Origin: Chitinispirillales bacterium
Lineage (GTDB): Bacteria > Fibrobacterota > Chitinivibrionia > Chitinivibrionales > Chitinispirillaceae
Assembly: GCA_031254445.1 (NCBI GenBank)
Contig: JAIRUL010000052.1
Coordinates: 1-20,681 of the forward strand
Direction: 5' to 3'
DNA length: 20,681 bases
The translations under genes and the position numbers were made by a program. Below, one piece after another: positions 1-8,529 of this stretch (the stretch's first letter is position 1; the number at the start of each line of letters is the position of its first letter). The notes under the pieces were generated by a model that was not told where the DNA came from, did no database searches, and saw nothing but the letters and a program-made list of their open reading frames with translations.

Positions 1-141
1 GAAAGGCGCAAGATCGGGGAGTGGGATTTGACCGGCTACGGCGGGCGGGTTGTTTCCGAGGGCAGCTATGCGGTCAAGGGTATTGTAACGACCAAGGATG
101 GGAAGAAGCGGAAAGTTTCTGTAGTTATTGGCGTGAGGTAA
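1..141 (+). CDS. C-terminus of a secreted/surface protein with FlgD/Ig-like beta domain (partial)
   Basis: The reading frame is open from the first base to a TAA at 139-141 and gives 46 residues; the N-terminal part lies outside the window. The visible piece has the pattern WDLTGYGGRVVSEGSYAVKG followed by a Lys-rich strand and the end VVIGVR. This matches the FlgD-Ig-like beta-sandwich found at the C-terminus of many large secreted proteins in Fibrobacterota and relatives (family knowledge). In those proteins the 'G.W.L.....G..V..G.Y.....' pattern is a bacterial Ig-type fold used for surface attachment or export. The function of the missing main domain cannot be told. No clear terminator follows the stop. 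Confidence 0.6.
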   Translation, partial: ERRKIGEWDLTGYGGRVVSEGSYAVKGIVTTKDGKKRKVSVVIGVR

Positions 142-327
142 GGCATATATATGGAACAAGGCTGTTACGGGCAAACCATACATGCCTGCTTCGTTTCACC
201 GCACATATAGCAAAAAAAGCCGGTAAAGCCATCCGCTGGCCTGCATTGTCATCATACCCTGCCTGTATCAGTAAATGATTGCATTAAATAATATGCTTTT
301 AGCGTCAACGTAAATTATTTTATATGC
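142..327. other. Intergenic region upstream of rnpB
   Basis: No convincing gene is seen. The last 60 bases are AT-rich. A TATTTTATAT stretch just before the RNase P RNA 5' end could hold its -10 element, but no good -35 hexamer is visible, so a promoter is likely by position only. Confidence 0.3.
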
Positions 328-724
328 GGACGGAGGATCGGGCAGCCGCTGCGAACCGGCGACGGTTTTGCAGAGGAAAGTCCGGGCGCCGCAGGGCAGG
401 ATACCGCGGATGCGCGGGGCCCGCAAGGGTACGGAAAGCGCCGCAGAGAGAAGACCGCTCTGCGCCGGGCTCGCGCTCGGCGCGGGGCGAGATGTGAAAG
501 GGTGGGGTAAGAGCCCACCGTCCCGGCTAGCCCGGGAGCAGGCAAGCCCTATCCGGCGCAAGGCCAAGCATGGGGGGATCCCAGAGCAACGGGAGGGGGC
601 GGCTCGTCCCCAAACCATTCCCCCGGGTGGGCCGCTCAATGCCCGAAGCAATTCGGGCCAGACAAATGGCTGCCTCTCCCAAATATTTGGGAAAGACAGA
701 ACCCGGCTTATAGATCCTGCGTCC
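328..724 (+). ncRNA. rnpB: RNase P RNA, bacterial type A
   Basis: This is the catalytic RNA of RNase P, which removes 5' leaders from pre-tRNAs with the RnpA protein. Conserved signatures are present in order: GAGGAAAGTCCGGGC (CR-I) near 372, AGAGAGAA near 443, GTGAAAGGGTGGGGTAAGAG with the CCCACC partner near 493, GCAAGGCCAAGCATGGGG near 558, and ACAGAACCCGGCTTATAGATCC (CR-V) near 697. The ends are set by helix P1: 328-339 (GGACGGAGGATC) pairs with 713-724 (GATCCTGCGTCC) with one mismatch. The length of about 397 nt fits type A RNAs. Seven Ts follow at 727-733 and may serve in termination. Apparent protein frames across this stretch are spurious. Confidence 0.96.
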
Positions 725-779
725 ACTTTTTTTCTGTACGGGGTGATTTGTTTAGCGATGTTTACACGATGATGAGGAC

Positions 780-2387
780 ATGGCTGATTTGCGCTTACGA
801 TTATTGGTACTTCCGGCGTTGTGCCTGACGGCATTTGTAAACGCCGGGTCAACGCAGTTATCGAGCGGCGTTGATAGCGTCGGCGCGAACTCCGAATCAA
901 TACAACCGCTTAGCGATGTCGATACAACTATCGAACCAATACGGTTGCCTGACAGCGTCAATGCCGCAACATCATCAAATAATGCATCCGTCACTCAGCC
1001 GCTGCAAAAGAACAGCGCTCCCCCGCCCTACATCCGCGGCATAGAAATCTACGGCAACAAGACCACCCGGCTCGAGATCCTGCGCCATTACTTCGCATTC
1101 GGCACCGGCGAAGTTTTGGACACCTCCAAGCTGCGCCTTACCCGCGCCAACCTCTACGCAACGCAGCTCTACGACAAGGTCGACATCTTCCCGCATATGC
1201 GCGAAGACGGCGCTCATATCTTCATCATACTAAAGGAGTCCGTGCGCTTAGACCTCGGGTACGGGGCGGAGTACAGCACGCGCAAGTACGGGCGGGAGGA
1301 CTTTTGGTACAAGTTTCTCTTCGACGCGGCGGTGAACAATTTTCGCGGGCGCATGGAGACATTTTGGTTCGGGGTGAGCGCTTGGGAGTACTTGGCGCTT
1401 AACCTTTCGTGGCACAAGCCATTTTTGCCGACCCCATACTACATTGCGCTAGGGGCGGGCATCGCAGACTACCCCGACGACGCTCTGCCTTTGGACTATT
1501 TGGACGTCTACGCAAAACTAACCGCAGGGCGCAAACTATGGCAAAATTCGCGGGTCTTTCTGAGCGCTATGCCGATGTACAGGCATCGGGACATCGTCGC
1601 GCCGGCGCTCAACCAATGGACAAGCGAACCGCTGCCCGAACCTGAGTTGACGCCGGAGGAACCGGCACCGTCATCAGAAATCAACGCCGACCGCTCGGCG
1701 CAGATAGCGTTTGCAGGCGAACGCGACTTTTACGAGGCCTTTGCGGCGGTAGGCTTCGCCACCGACCGCCGCTCGGCTCGCTTCGACCCTAAGAGCGGGT
1801 GGCTCTTCCATGCGCAACTCAGCACAAACCGGCTGTATATGGGCGTGAACGCGCCGTATTTCCAGTTGACAAATGAATTCAGGCACTACGTGCCGCTCTT
1901 TGGCGACGGCGTAGCGGCTTTCCGCATCGCGCAAACGCTGCGCGACGTCGACGCGGGGGCGTACCATAGGCTCTCATACGGCGGCGCTGGGGAGATACGC
2001 GGCTACGCCAACGACGCTCTGGGGTGGAACTTCTCGGCGCAAAGCTCGGTTTTAGCATCCGTCAAGTACTACAAGCCAATCTACAAAACGCCTCCGCTCC
2101 CAATACCGATAATAAACCTGCTGTTCCCCGGCGTGCGCGAGATGGTCTTTCGCATAGACGCCACGCTCATAGCCGACGGCGCGATGCTCTACCGCGAACC
2201 GCAGGGTGCGCTGACGCAAACGGGGCAAACGCAAGGCGGGTTGGCATTCGGGTTCGGGACGCGGATATTGGCTCCGAGAATCAGGCAGAGCGGGTGCATA
2301 GACTTAGTCTTTGGGCGCACAGAAACGCAAAGCGGGGGGGTTGAATGGGAGCCAGCGCTGCACGTTTATCTTGATACGTTCTTTTAA
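780..2387 (+). CDS. Omp85-family outer-membrane barrel protein with a single POTRA domain
   Basis: The 535-residue product has an N-terminal signal peptide (basic start, Leu-rich core to about residue 22). A Ser/Thr/Asn-rich linker follows, then one POTRA domain at about 83-155 (begins YIRGIEIYGNKTTRLEIL, ends IFIILKE), then a 16-strand-type barrel region to the C-terminus. The barrel carries the Omp85 loop-6 motif GGAGEIRGYAND (about residues 400-411) and ends in Phe, the usual barrel C-terminal signal. Omp85 proteins insert or translocate proteins or lipids at the outer membrane. BamA has five POTRAs and TamA three, so a single POTRA suggests an accessory or dedicated exporter rather than the core BAM subunit (inference). 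A Pro/Glu-rich insert (about 283-300) probably forms a surface loop. An in-frame TAG at 753-755 and no other in-frame ATG fix the start near 780; the ribosome-binding site is weak. It ends 7 bp from the convergent pilin-like gene. Confidence 0.85.
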   Translation: MADLRLRLLVLPALCLTAFVNAGSTQLSSGVDSVGANSESIQPLSDVDTTIEPIRLPDSVNAATSSNNASVTQPLQKNSAPPPYIRGIEIYGNKTTRLEILRHYFAFGTGEVLDTSKLRLTRANLYATQLYDKVDIFPHMREDGAHIFIILKESVRLDLGYGAEYSTRKYGREDFWYKFLFDAAVNNFRGRMETFWFGVSAWEYLALNLSWHKPFLPTPYYIALGAGIADYPDDALPLDYLDVYAKLTAGRKLWQNSRVFLSAMPMYRHRDIVAPALNQWTSEPLPEPELTPEEPAPSSEINADRSAQIAFAGERDFYEAFAAVGFATDRRSARFDPKSGWLFHAQLSTNRLYMGVNAPYFQLTNEFRHYVPLFGDGVAAFRIAQTLRDVDAGAYHRLSYGGAGEIRGYANDALGWNFSAQSSVLASVKYYKPIYKTPPLPIPIINLLFPGVREMVFRIDATLIADGAMLYREPQGALTQTGQTQGGLAFGFGTRILAPRIRQSGCIDLVFGRTETQSGGVEWEPALHVYLDTFF

Positions 2388-2394
2388 TTAATCG

Positions 2395-4176
2395 CTAATA
2401 ATAATAATATCCACCGACATCAACGTATATTCCGTCGTCCTCGTTCTCCAATTCTGTCGTACCGTCGTCGCCGCCGGAACCGCCTTTTACTAATGAGCCG
2501 AAAGCGTTTAGCACATTTTCATCGAACACTATCTTCGACGAGCTGTTTTGGCCGGCGTTCCACTCAAAATTTTTGCTTGAAAAATTGTGGAACGCGCCCT
2601 CTATGTAGCCCCCGTTTTTCCAGTTGAAAGAATTCTGCGCGGAGGTATTCGCCTCGTCTATGTAAATTAGCCCGCGGAACAAGCCGCTTGTGCCGAACTG
2701 CTGCAATGTCGCGTTGCCGGCGCCCACGAATATCATTGTGCTCGAGCTTGGGCCGCTATTGTAAAAGTTTCCGTTGGTTGACCCAAACGTATTGGCGTCA
2801 TCCTCTATGATGAATATCACTTTATCGTTAAATGTACCCGGATTGCCGCCTGGCCAGTTGATGTTAGGGTCGTTTTTCCCGACTTTAAGCACTAAGTGGC
2901 CGTTATAAAGCTCGTCGTTTGCCTTGGCCGCGTCGAACGCCTCGTTCAATTTGCTCAAACTGAACTGGCTGCCGGTAGTTATCGCCTGATAGGCGGGCTT
3001 AATCTTTTCGTTCGGTATCTTCTTTATATCAAGCTGCGGGTCTCGGCGTTCTTCGATACCGGCCATCTTCAGGCGGTCTAATACATCCATATTCTCTACG
3101 TTGGCTTGTTGCGAAAAATTCTTAATGTTGGTAGGATTAATATGGTTGTACCCGTGTATCGAACAAGAACCGTTATTTATTACGCAATTTTCTCCCTGCA
3201 AGGAGAGCTTATCGGTATAATAAAACGTTTTATCCGCGCCCGTGCTTGTGATATACGCGTTTCCGTCAAAGTTATCGCTGTATTCATCAGCCGCTCTAAA
3301 ATCTCCCTTAATATAAACGTCCCCCGCCGCGCGGACGGATTGGCTTCCTTGCGTGGCGTAATTCTTGTTAAAACCAACGTCGCTTTCAAACACATTGTGA
3401 GAACCGCTGAAATTTTGAAAATTGGCGTTCCCGCCAAAGTAGGCTTTGTCGTGAAAGACCGTCCCGCCGTGCATAACGCTTACATTTTCCTGAAAGAAAG
3501 CTTCGCCGTGGAAGATGCCAGGGCAATTCTGAAACTTGGCATTCCCCTCAAACGTAGCGTTCCCAAAAACCTCCATTCCGTTATCCCCGTTGGCAAGGCC
3601 GCCTTTCATATATACGGCGTTCTTCCCGCCATACTTGCCTATATCGTTTTTTGTCAGGTTCCCAAGCCTATAAAACGCGCGGGCGTTCTTCATGCTCTTG
3701 CCGGCGGCGCTCTTCGCGCTGCTAACCACAATTTGCGAGTAACCTGTTTCTTCGTCAAACATCGCAATCCGGCTGCTAAAAAACTGATTCGCGGAGAGCC
3801 TTGCCTTCTCTTTGCCATTTTTGCCGAATATAAACGACTTGCTCTCCTCCCCGTTCTCCGGGAGGCTGTTTATGATTTTGAGCGCGCTGTCGGCGCTATA
3901 CCAAAGGAACGACTCCGTGGCGGCGATTCCGCTTCGGACCGTGCTGTGCATCGTCATAGAAGACGCGTACCCCACGCTTGCAGAGGAATGCGCGCCGGTA
4001 TTTTTGACCATAAACGCGGCGACGACGCTGATGAACACGATGGCGGCTAAAACGCCGACTATGGTAGAACCGCCGATTGGGCTAACGCCGAAAGATATTT
4101 TGACGCGCTTCATTGCCTCATCCCTCTCGTTTATGGGGACGGACGCGCCTAGCGGCATATGAGAACTCGCCCGCAT
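2395..4176 (-). CDS. PilX/GspK-like membrane-anchored protein with bactofilin-like beta-helix body
   Basis: This 593-residue protein has one strong hydrophobic segment near the N-terminus (GGSTIVGVLAAIVFISVVAAF, about residues 34-54). A helical stretch follows, rich in Ser/Met/Thr with SGIAATESFLWYSADSALK, as in PilX/minor-pilin N-termini. A Gly precedes the hydrophobic run as in prepilins, but the usual Glu at +5 is absent, as in some GspK/PilX members. Residues about 195-330 are short repeats such as GNATFEGNAKF and GGTVFHDKAYFGGNANF, a pattern of right-handed beta-helix or bactofilin type. The protein ends in an acidic stretch and YYYY. The start at 4176 has GGAGG only 3 nt away. An internal ATG at 4113 (MKRVKISFGVS) puts the membrane segment closer to the N-terminus and may be the real start. 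The role is inferred: a type IV pilus/secretion-associated surface protein. Confidence is high for the gene, moderate for the class. Confidence 0.7.
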   Translation of the reverse strand: MRASSHMPLGASVPINERDEAMKRVKISFGVSPIGGSTIVGVLAAIVFISVVAAFMVKNTGAHSSASVGYASSMTMHSTVRSGIAATESFLWYSADSALKIINSLPENGEESKSFIFGKNGKEKARLSANQFFSSRIAMFDEETGYSQIVVSSAKSAAGKSMKNARAFYRLGNLTKNDIGKYGGKNAVYMKGGLANGDNGMEVFGNATFEGNAKFQNCPGIFHGEAFFQENVSVMHGGTVFHDKAYFGGNANFQNFSGSHNVFESDVGFNKNYATQGSQSVRAAGDVYIKGDFRAADEYSDNFDGNAYITSTGADKTFYYTDKLSLQGENCVINNGSCSIHGYNHINPTNIKNFSQQANVENMDVLDRLKMAGIEERRDPQLDIKKIPNEKIKPAYQAITTGSQFSLSKLNEAFDAAKANDELYNGHLVLKVGKNDPNINWPGGNPGTFNDKVIFIIEDDANTFGSTNGNFYNSGPSSSTMIFVGAGNATLQQFGTSGLFRGLIYIDEANTSAQNSFNWKNGGYIEGAFHNFSSKNFEWNAGQNSSSKIVFDENVLNAFGSLVKGGSGGDDGTTELENEDDGIYVDVGGYYYY

Positions 4177-4231
4177 ACACCTCCGCCATAATTATTACGG
4201 AGAAACGGCGCGATTTATTTTAATTTAAGGA

Positions 4232-4300
4232 GGGGGCTATAATACCGGGGCGTTACGGGGCAGAACCCCGTCCCCAAAAGATTTTTAAAATTTTGAATTT
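4232..4300. repeat. GC-rich palindromic dispersed repeat, copy A
   Basis: The element runs from GGGGGCTATAATACC through a hairpin ACGGGG-CAGAA-CCCCGT (4255-4271) to a CAAAAGATTTTTAAAATTTTG tail. It lies between the recJ 3' end and the pilin-like gene. An inverted second copy is at 15748-15814. With two alignment gaps, most positions match, including GCCCC, GTAACGCCCCG and CTTTTGGGG. This looks like a REP/MITE-like element. The hairpin could also stop transcription leaving recJ, but no T-run follows in that direction. Confidence 0.7.
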
Positions 4301-4303
4301 TAT

Positions 4304-6019
4304 CTACCGCACACTAATTCCTTTAATATTCATCTGTAAACTGACCTTCCCGTTCCACTCATTTTCTTCAAGCGCAAAGGCGGCGTCGAGCGATTTTGCG
4401 GCGCTTATTTCGCTAAACCGTTCCCCCATCCCAAAGGCGATCGCGTCCATGACGGCTTTCCCGTCCGTTAGCGACATCTTGATGTGTTTTTGCCCCACAA
4501 TTTTTGGCGGGTAGCGGTGTTTCAGCCCGCGGGTCATAAGCACCGGGCGCATATTGCCGGGGCCGAAAGGCTCCATCTGCTTAATTATGCGCAGCAGCTT
4601 TGGGGTCAGCGCGTCTATTGCCACATCGACGTCCGCCGTTATTTGCGGGGCGAGGTCGGCGAGCGACAAGCGTGTCTTTACCACCTCGTTGAACTTTTTC
4701 CTGAAAGCGTCTATATTACTTGCGCGCAAGGACAAACCGGCGGCGGCGGCGTGGCCTCCGTAGGCGTCTAAGAGCGGCGCGCACTCGTCTAAGGCTTCGA
4801 GCAAATGCAAACCTGAAACGCTCCTGCCGGATCCTTTGGCCGTGCCGTCCTCGCCTATGGATATGAGTATGGCCGGGCGGCTAAAACGTTCTACCACCTT
4901 AGAAGCCACTATGCCTATGACGCCTACGTGCCACGTAGGGCTTGCGGCCACTAAACCGTAGTCGTTCTCCGGCGCGCAGTTTTCCTCTACCCACTTGAAC
5001 GCCTCTTCGGCGGCGACGCTGTCTAAGGCGCGGCGCTCTAAGTTGGCCTCCCTAAGCTCCTTCGCGTAGAGGGCGGCGAGCGCGGGGTCTGTGGTTAGAA
5101 GGAGTTCCGCTCCCCTGCGCGGGTCGCCGAGGCGGCCTACCGCGTTTATGCACGGCGCAAGCTGGAAGACGACTTGCCCCGTGGAGAGCGGCTTGCCGGA
5201 AAGGCCCTGCGCTTCTAAAAGCGCCTTGAGGCCTGTGATATACGAACCGGGCATCTGCGCGAAGCCAAGCGCGGTTATGATGCGGTTCTCGCCGGTCATG
5301 GGAACAATGTCGGCGGCGGTGCCGAGCGCGGCGAGTTCGAGCAGGTCGCTCCATAAATCGCTGCCGCGGCCTATAATCCCCGCCAAGGCTTGGCAGAGCT
5401 TGAGGGCGATACCCACGCCGGCGAGCGATTTATCGGGGTAACCGCAGGCGTTGAGCTTTGGGTTGATAATCGCCAGCGCTGTCGGCAGGGAATCTTTGGG
5501 CTCGTGGTGGTCGGTGAGTATCATCTCTATGCCCAAGGACGCCGCAAGCTTCGCCTCGTCGCATGCGGTAATGCCGCAGTCTACAGTGACGATAACCGTC
5601 GCCCCACTCTCGGCCGCATGGCGTATGCCGGCCTCGGAGAGCCCGTACCCCTCCGTCAAGCGGTTGGGGAGGTAGTAATCGCAATTTGCCCCGAGCCGTT
5701 TCAGGACTCTGTGCAAAAGCGCGGTTGATGTTACGCCGTCTACATCGTAGTCGCCGTAAATTAAAATTTTTTCGCCTGCGTCAATAGCCCGCTTAATCCG
5801 CTTTACGGCCTTTTCCATGTCGCCGAAAAGAAACGGGTCGTGAAAGCCGTCTATGCTTGAGCGAAAGAATTTTTTGCACCCGTCAAAATCGGTGAGGTTC
5901 CTACCTACTAATATCGCCGCAGCCGCTATGGGCACGTTTAGGTCGGCGGCTAATTTTTGGACGGCGTCTGCGTTTATCTCTCTAAGGGCGATTTTTTCAC
6001 GCAATGCAGCAAAGCTCAT
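4304..6019 (-). CDS. recJ: Single-stranded-DNA-specific exonuclease RecJ
   Basis: RecJ degrades single-stranded DNA 5' to 3' in recombination, mismatch and base-excision repair in the cytoplasm. The 571-residue product matches the family length. It shows the DHH-phosphoesterase motifs: YGDYDVDGVTS at about 88-98, VTVDCGI near 144-150, and TDHHEPK at 169-175 (the DHH motif). It also has the DHHA1 motif YGGHAAAAGLS near the last third and an OB-fold-like C-terminal part (FGPGNMRPVL). These residues bind two metal ions. The ATG overlaps the metG stop as ATGA, so translation is likely coupled, and it is the last gene of the operon. No truncation or missing motif is seen. Confidence 0.96.
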   Translation of the reverse strand: MSFAALREKIALREINADAVQKLAADLNVPIAAAAILVGRNLTDFDGCKKFFRSSIDGFHDPFLFGDMEKAVKRIKRAIDAGEKILIYGDYDVDGVTSTALLHRVLKRLGANCDYYLPNRLTEGYGLSEAGIRHAAESGATVIVTVDCGITACDEAKLAASLGIEMILTDHHEPKDSLPTALAIINPKLNACGYPDKSLAGVGIALKLCQALAGIIGRGSDLWSDLLELAALGTAADIVPMTGENRIITALGFAQMPGSYITGLKALLEAQGLSGKPLSTGQVVFQLAPCINAVGRLGDPRRGAELLLTTDPALAALYAKELREANLERRALDSVAAEEAFKWVEENCAPENDYGLVAASPTWHVGVIGIVASKVVERFSRPAILISIGEDGTAKGSGRSVSGLHLLEALDECAPLLDAYGGHAAAAGLSLRASNIDAFRKKFNEVVKTRLSLADLAPQITADVDVAIDALTPKLLRIIKQMEPFGPGNMRPVLMTRGLKHRYPPKIVGQKHIKMSLTDGKAVMDAIAFGMGERFSEISAAKSLDAAFALEENEWNGKVSLQMNIKGISVR

Positions 6020-7683
6020 AATTCGGCCGCCGGCGTAAATAGCGCGCTCAAGTGCTCGTCGCCGAGGGGGGATGCCAATTTGTCAACCGAGTTTACCGGG
6101 TGGTTCGAGAGGCTGAAGCGATAGTCGCCCCATTTAAGGTCTACCCCAAGCTGCTTCTCAAACTCCGCGCAGAGCTTAGGCGTGACGGGTTTAAGGAAGA
6201 CAATAAGCGCCTTTATAAGATTGACGCAAGTAACGACTACCGCCGCAGCCGCGTTCTTATCTCCGCTCTTTATCGACTCCCAAGGTTTGCTGTCCTGAAA
6301 ATATTTGTTGCCGACGCTGCCGAGCGCGTGTATCTTTTCCGCAGCGAGTTTATAATCGCCGCTCTCGTACCAACCGCCGATTTCATCCGCCGCAGCCTCG
6401 ACCTGCGCCGCTATCTCGGTATCCCACGCCGCGTCCGGGACGCGGCCGTCGAAGTAACGCTCGCAAAAAACCATAGAGCGGTGGTGCAGGTTGCCGATGT
6501 TATTTATCAGCGTGGCGTTGACGCGCGTTATCAACTCGTCTTTATTTAGGTCTAAGTCGGCGCTTGTGGGCGACAGCTTTGACCCGTAGTAAAAGCGCAA
6601 AAATTCAGCCGCCTGCGGGTGGCTCACCTTTTCGATGTACTCGCGCGCGAGGATAAACGTCCCGCGCGACTTGGACATTTTCTCGCCCTGAATATTCAAA
6701 AAGCCGTGGATGCGCAAGCTCGTAGGGAGGGTAAATTCCGAGCTGTCAAGCATAACCGGCCAAAACAGGGCGTGGAAGTAGACGATGTCTTTACCTATAA
6801 AATGCACAACCTCGGCGTCGCCGCCCTTTTTCCAGTAGTCCATCGCGCTGCCGCCGTTGTCTGTGCAATAACGCTCCGTAGACGAAAGGTAGCCGATAGG
6901 CGCATCCATCCACACGTAAAAAAATTTATTCTCCGTGCCGGGTATCTTGAAACCGAAATAGGGCCCGTCGCGCGATATGCACCACTCTTTAAGCCCCTCG
7001 TCTATCCACGTTTTGACAAAATTCCTCATGTCGGATTGCAGAACGCCCGCGCGGTTTATGTATTCCCGCAAAAACTCTTCGCGCTTTGACAACTGGACGT
7101 AAATGTGCGTAGACTTGCGCATCTGCGGGGCGTTGCCGCATATCCCGCAGGCGGGCTCTATGATGTCGGTCGGTTCATAAGTCGCGCCGCACGCCTCGCA
7201 GACATCGCCGTATTGCTTCGCGGCTTTGCAGCGGGGGCAGGTGCCGACGATAAACCTATCCGGCAAAAAGCGCTTATCGTGGGCGCAATAGTATTGGCTG
7301 ATCTCTTTTTCGACAACTAAGCCGCTTTTGCGGAGGTTATCGTAAATCAGCTCCGCATAACGGCGGTTCTCGTCGGAGTTCGTCGTGTAGTAGATATCGA
7401 AGCTGATATTGTAGCCAGAGTAATCGCGAATGTGGTTCTCTCGCGCCTTGTCAATAAGCTCTTCGGGGGTAATGCCTAGGCGCAGCGCGCTGATTTCAAT
7501 GGGCGTCCCGTGCGTGTCGTCGGCGCACACGTAGAGGACATCGTCGCCGCGCAGCCTATGGTAGCGGACGTATATGTCGGTCTGCACCACCTCAAGCAGG
7601 TGGCCGAGGTGAATGTCGCCGTTTGCGTATGGCAGCGCGCTGGTTACTAAAACGCGCTTGCGGCCGGCCGTATCGTTATCCAT
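6016..7683 (-). CDS. metG: Methionyl-tRNA synthetase
   Basis: The enzyme charges tRNA-Met with methionine using ATP in the cytoplasm. The 555-residue class I synthetase has the HIGH-type motif HLGH (25-28) after SALPYANGDI and the KMSKS motif at 335-339. It has a zinc-knuckle insertion with three cysteine pairs: CPRC 149-152, CEAC 162-165 and CGIC 179-182. The methionine pocket segment YVWMDAPIGY is at about 256-265. A helical anticodon-binding domain fills the C-terminus. There is no C-terminal EMAP/tRNA-binding extension, so it is the short form. The start is supported by AAGGAGC 8 nt upstream. It lies 18 nt after ricT and overlaps recJ by 4 nt. Confidence 0.97.
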   Translation of the reverse strand: MDNDTAGRKRVLVTSALPYANGDIHLGHLLEVVQTDIYVRYHRLRGDDVLYVCADDTHGTPIEISALRLGITPEELIDKARENHIRDYSGYNISFDIYYTTNSDENRRYAELIYDNLRKSGLVVEKEISQYYCAHDKRFLPDRFIVGTCPRCKAAKQYGDVCEACGATYEPTDIIEPACGICGNAPQMRKSTHIYVQLSKREEFLREYINRAGVLQSDMRNFVKTWIDEGLKEWCISRDGPYFGFKIPGTENKFFYVWMDAPIGYLSSTERYCTDNGGSAMDYWKKGGDAEVVHFIGKDIVYFHALFWPVMLDSSEFTLPTSLRIHGFLNIQGEKMSKSRGTFILAREYIEKVSHPQAAEFLRFYYGSKLSPTSADLDLNKDELITRVNATLINNIGNLHHRSMVFCERYFDGRVPDAAWDTEIAAQVEAAADEIGGWYESGDYKLAAEKIHALGSVGNKYFQDSKPWESIKSGDKNAAAAVVVTCVNLIKALIVFLKPVTPKLCAEFEKQLGVDLKWGDYRFSLSNHPVNSVDKLASPLGDEHLSALFTPAAEL

Positions 7684-7701
7684 TAATACCGCTCCTTACC
7701 T

Positions 7702-8529
7702 TTACCTATTAACCATCTGCCCGGTATTACCCTTCATAAGCTCTTCCGGTTCAAGCCACTCTTGCGAGTCGCCGAAGTGGACTAGGCCCTTGTTTTGGAA
7801 GATGTTTATGTAGTTGAGCGTCCCCTCCTTGCTGCCGTGGCGAATCCTTGCGCCGAGCGGGGGGAACTCGGAGAATATATCCGTGTACATATCGTTTTCG
7901 TACCGCAGGCAACATAAGAGCCTCCCGCAGTTGCCTGAAATTTTTGACGGGTTGAGGGCGATTTGCTGGTCTTTCGCCATCTGCGTCGTGATTTGCTCGA
8001 ACTCGGTTAAAAACGCGTTGCAGCACTGCTTGCGCCCGCACACGCCGCAGCCGCTTATGCGCTTGGCCTCGTCGCGGACGCCTATCTGGCGCAACTCTAT
8101 GCGGGTGCGGTAGACGGAGGCCAAATCCTTAACTAACTCGCGGAAGTCAACGCGCTGCGCAGCGGTGAAATAGAACGTTATCTTGCTGCCGTCGAACTGC
8201 ATCTCTACGTCTACGAGCTTCATCTCTAATTTGAAGTGCTTTATCTTTTCGCGGCAAACCTTAAAGGCGGACTTCTCTTTCTCCTGATTCCTTTTAAGCG
8301 CCTCGAGGTCGCTCCCCTGCGCCTTGCGGATGACGCCGCGCGTCTCGCCCTTGCCGCGCTTTAGCTTGACAAGAGAGCCAACGCAAGAGGCCTTGCCCAT
8401 ATCCTGGCCGCGCTCGGCCTCCACTACGACATACTCGCCCTCGATGATGTCGAGCTCGTTCTTATCCTTAAATATGGCCTTGCGCTCGCCCTTGAACGCG
8501 ACCTCCACGAGCTTACTGTTCTTCGCCAT
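7702..8529 (-). CDS. ricT: PSP1-domain / RicT (YaaT) family protein
   Basis: The 275-residue product has the PSP1 C-terminal domain, with the family Cys pattern GCGVCGRKQCC (Cys161, 164, 169, 170) and GNCGRLLCCLRYE (Cys201, 206, 207). An N-terminal beta-rich part (residues 5-70) precedes it. In Bacillus subtilis, RicT (YaaT) works with RicA and RicF in an Fe-S-containing complex that affects RNase Y activity and phosphorelay; its role in Gram-negatives is less clear (established knowledge). RicT is often encoded beside holB, as here. The start has GGAG 8 nt upstream, and it overlaps the end of holB by 17 nt. Functional detail in this host is inference. Confidence 0.9.
   Translation of the reverse strand: MAKNSKLVEVAFKGERKAIFKDKNELDIIEGEYVVVEAERGQDMGKASCVGSLVKLKRGKGETRGVIRKAQGSDLEALKRNQEKEKSAFKVCREKIKHFKLEMKLVDVEMQFDGSKITFYFTAAQRVDFRELVKDLASVYRTRIELRQIGVRDEAKRISGCGVCGRKQCCNAFLTEFEQITTQMAKDQQIALNPSKISGNCGRLLCCLRYENDMYTDIFSEFPPLGARIRHGSKEGTLNYINIFQNKGLVHFGDSQEWLEPEELMKGNTGQMVNR

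Noticed and set aside
268..900. Open frames over the RNase P RNA on both strands
   Set aside because: The stretch is fully explained by conserved RNase P RNA motifs; the frames are low-complexity and arise from GC-rich RNA sequence.
3106..4050. Long plus-strand open frame antisense to the pilin-like gene
   Set aside because: It mirrors the coding strand, has no domain pattern or ribosome-binding site, and the minus-strand protein has clear membrane and beta-helix features.
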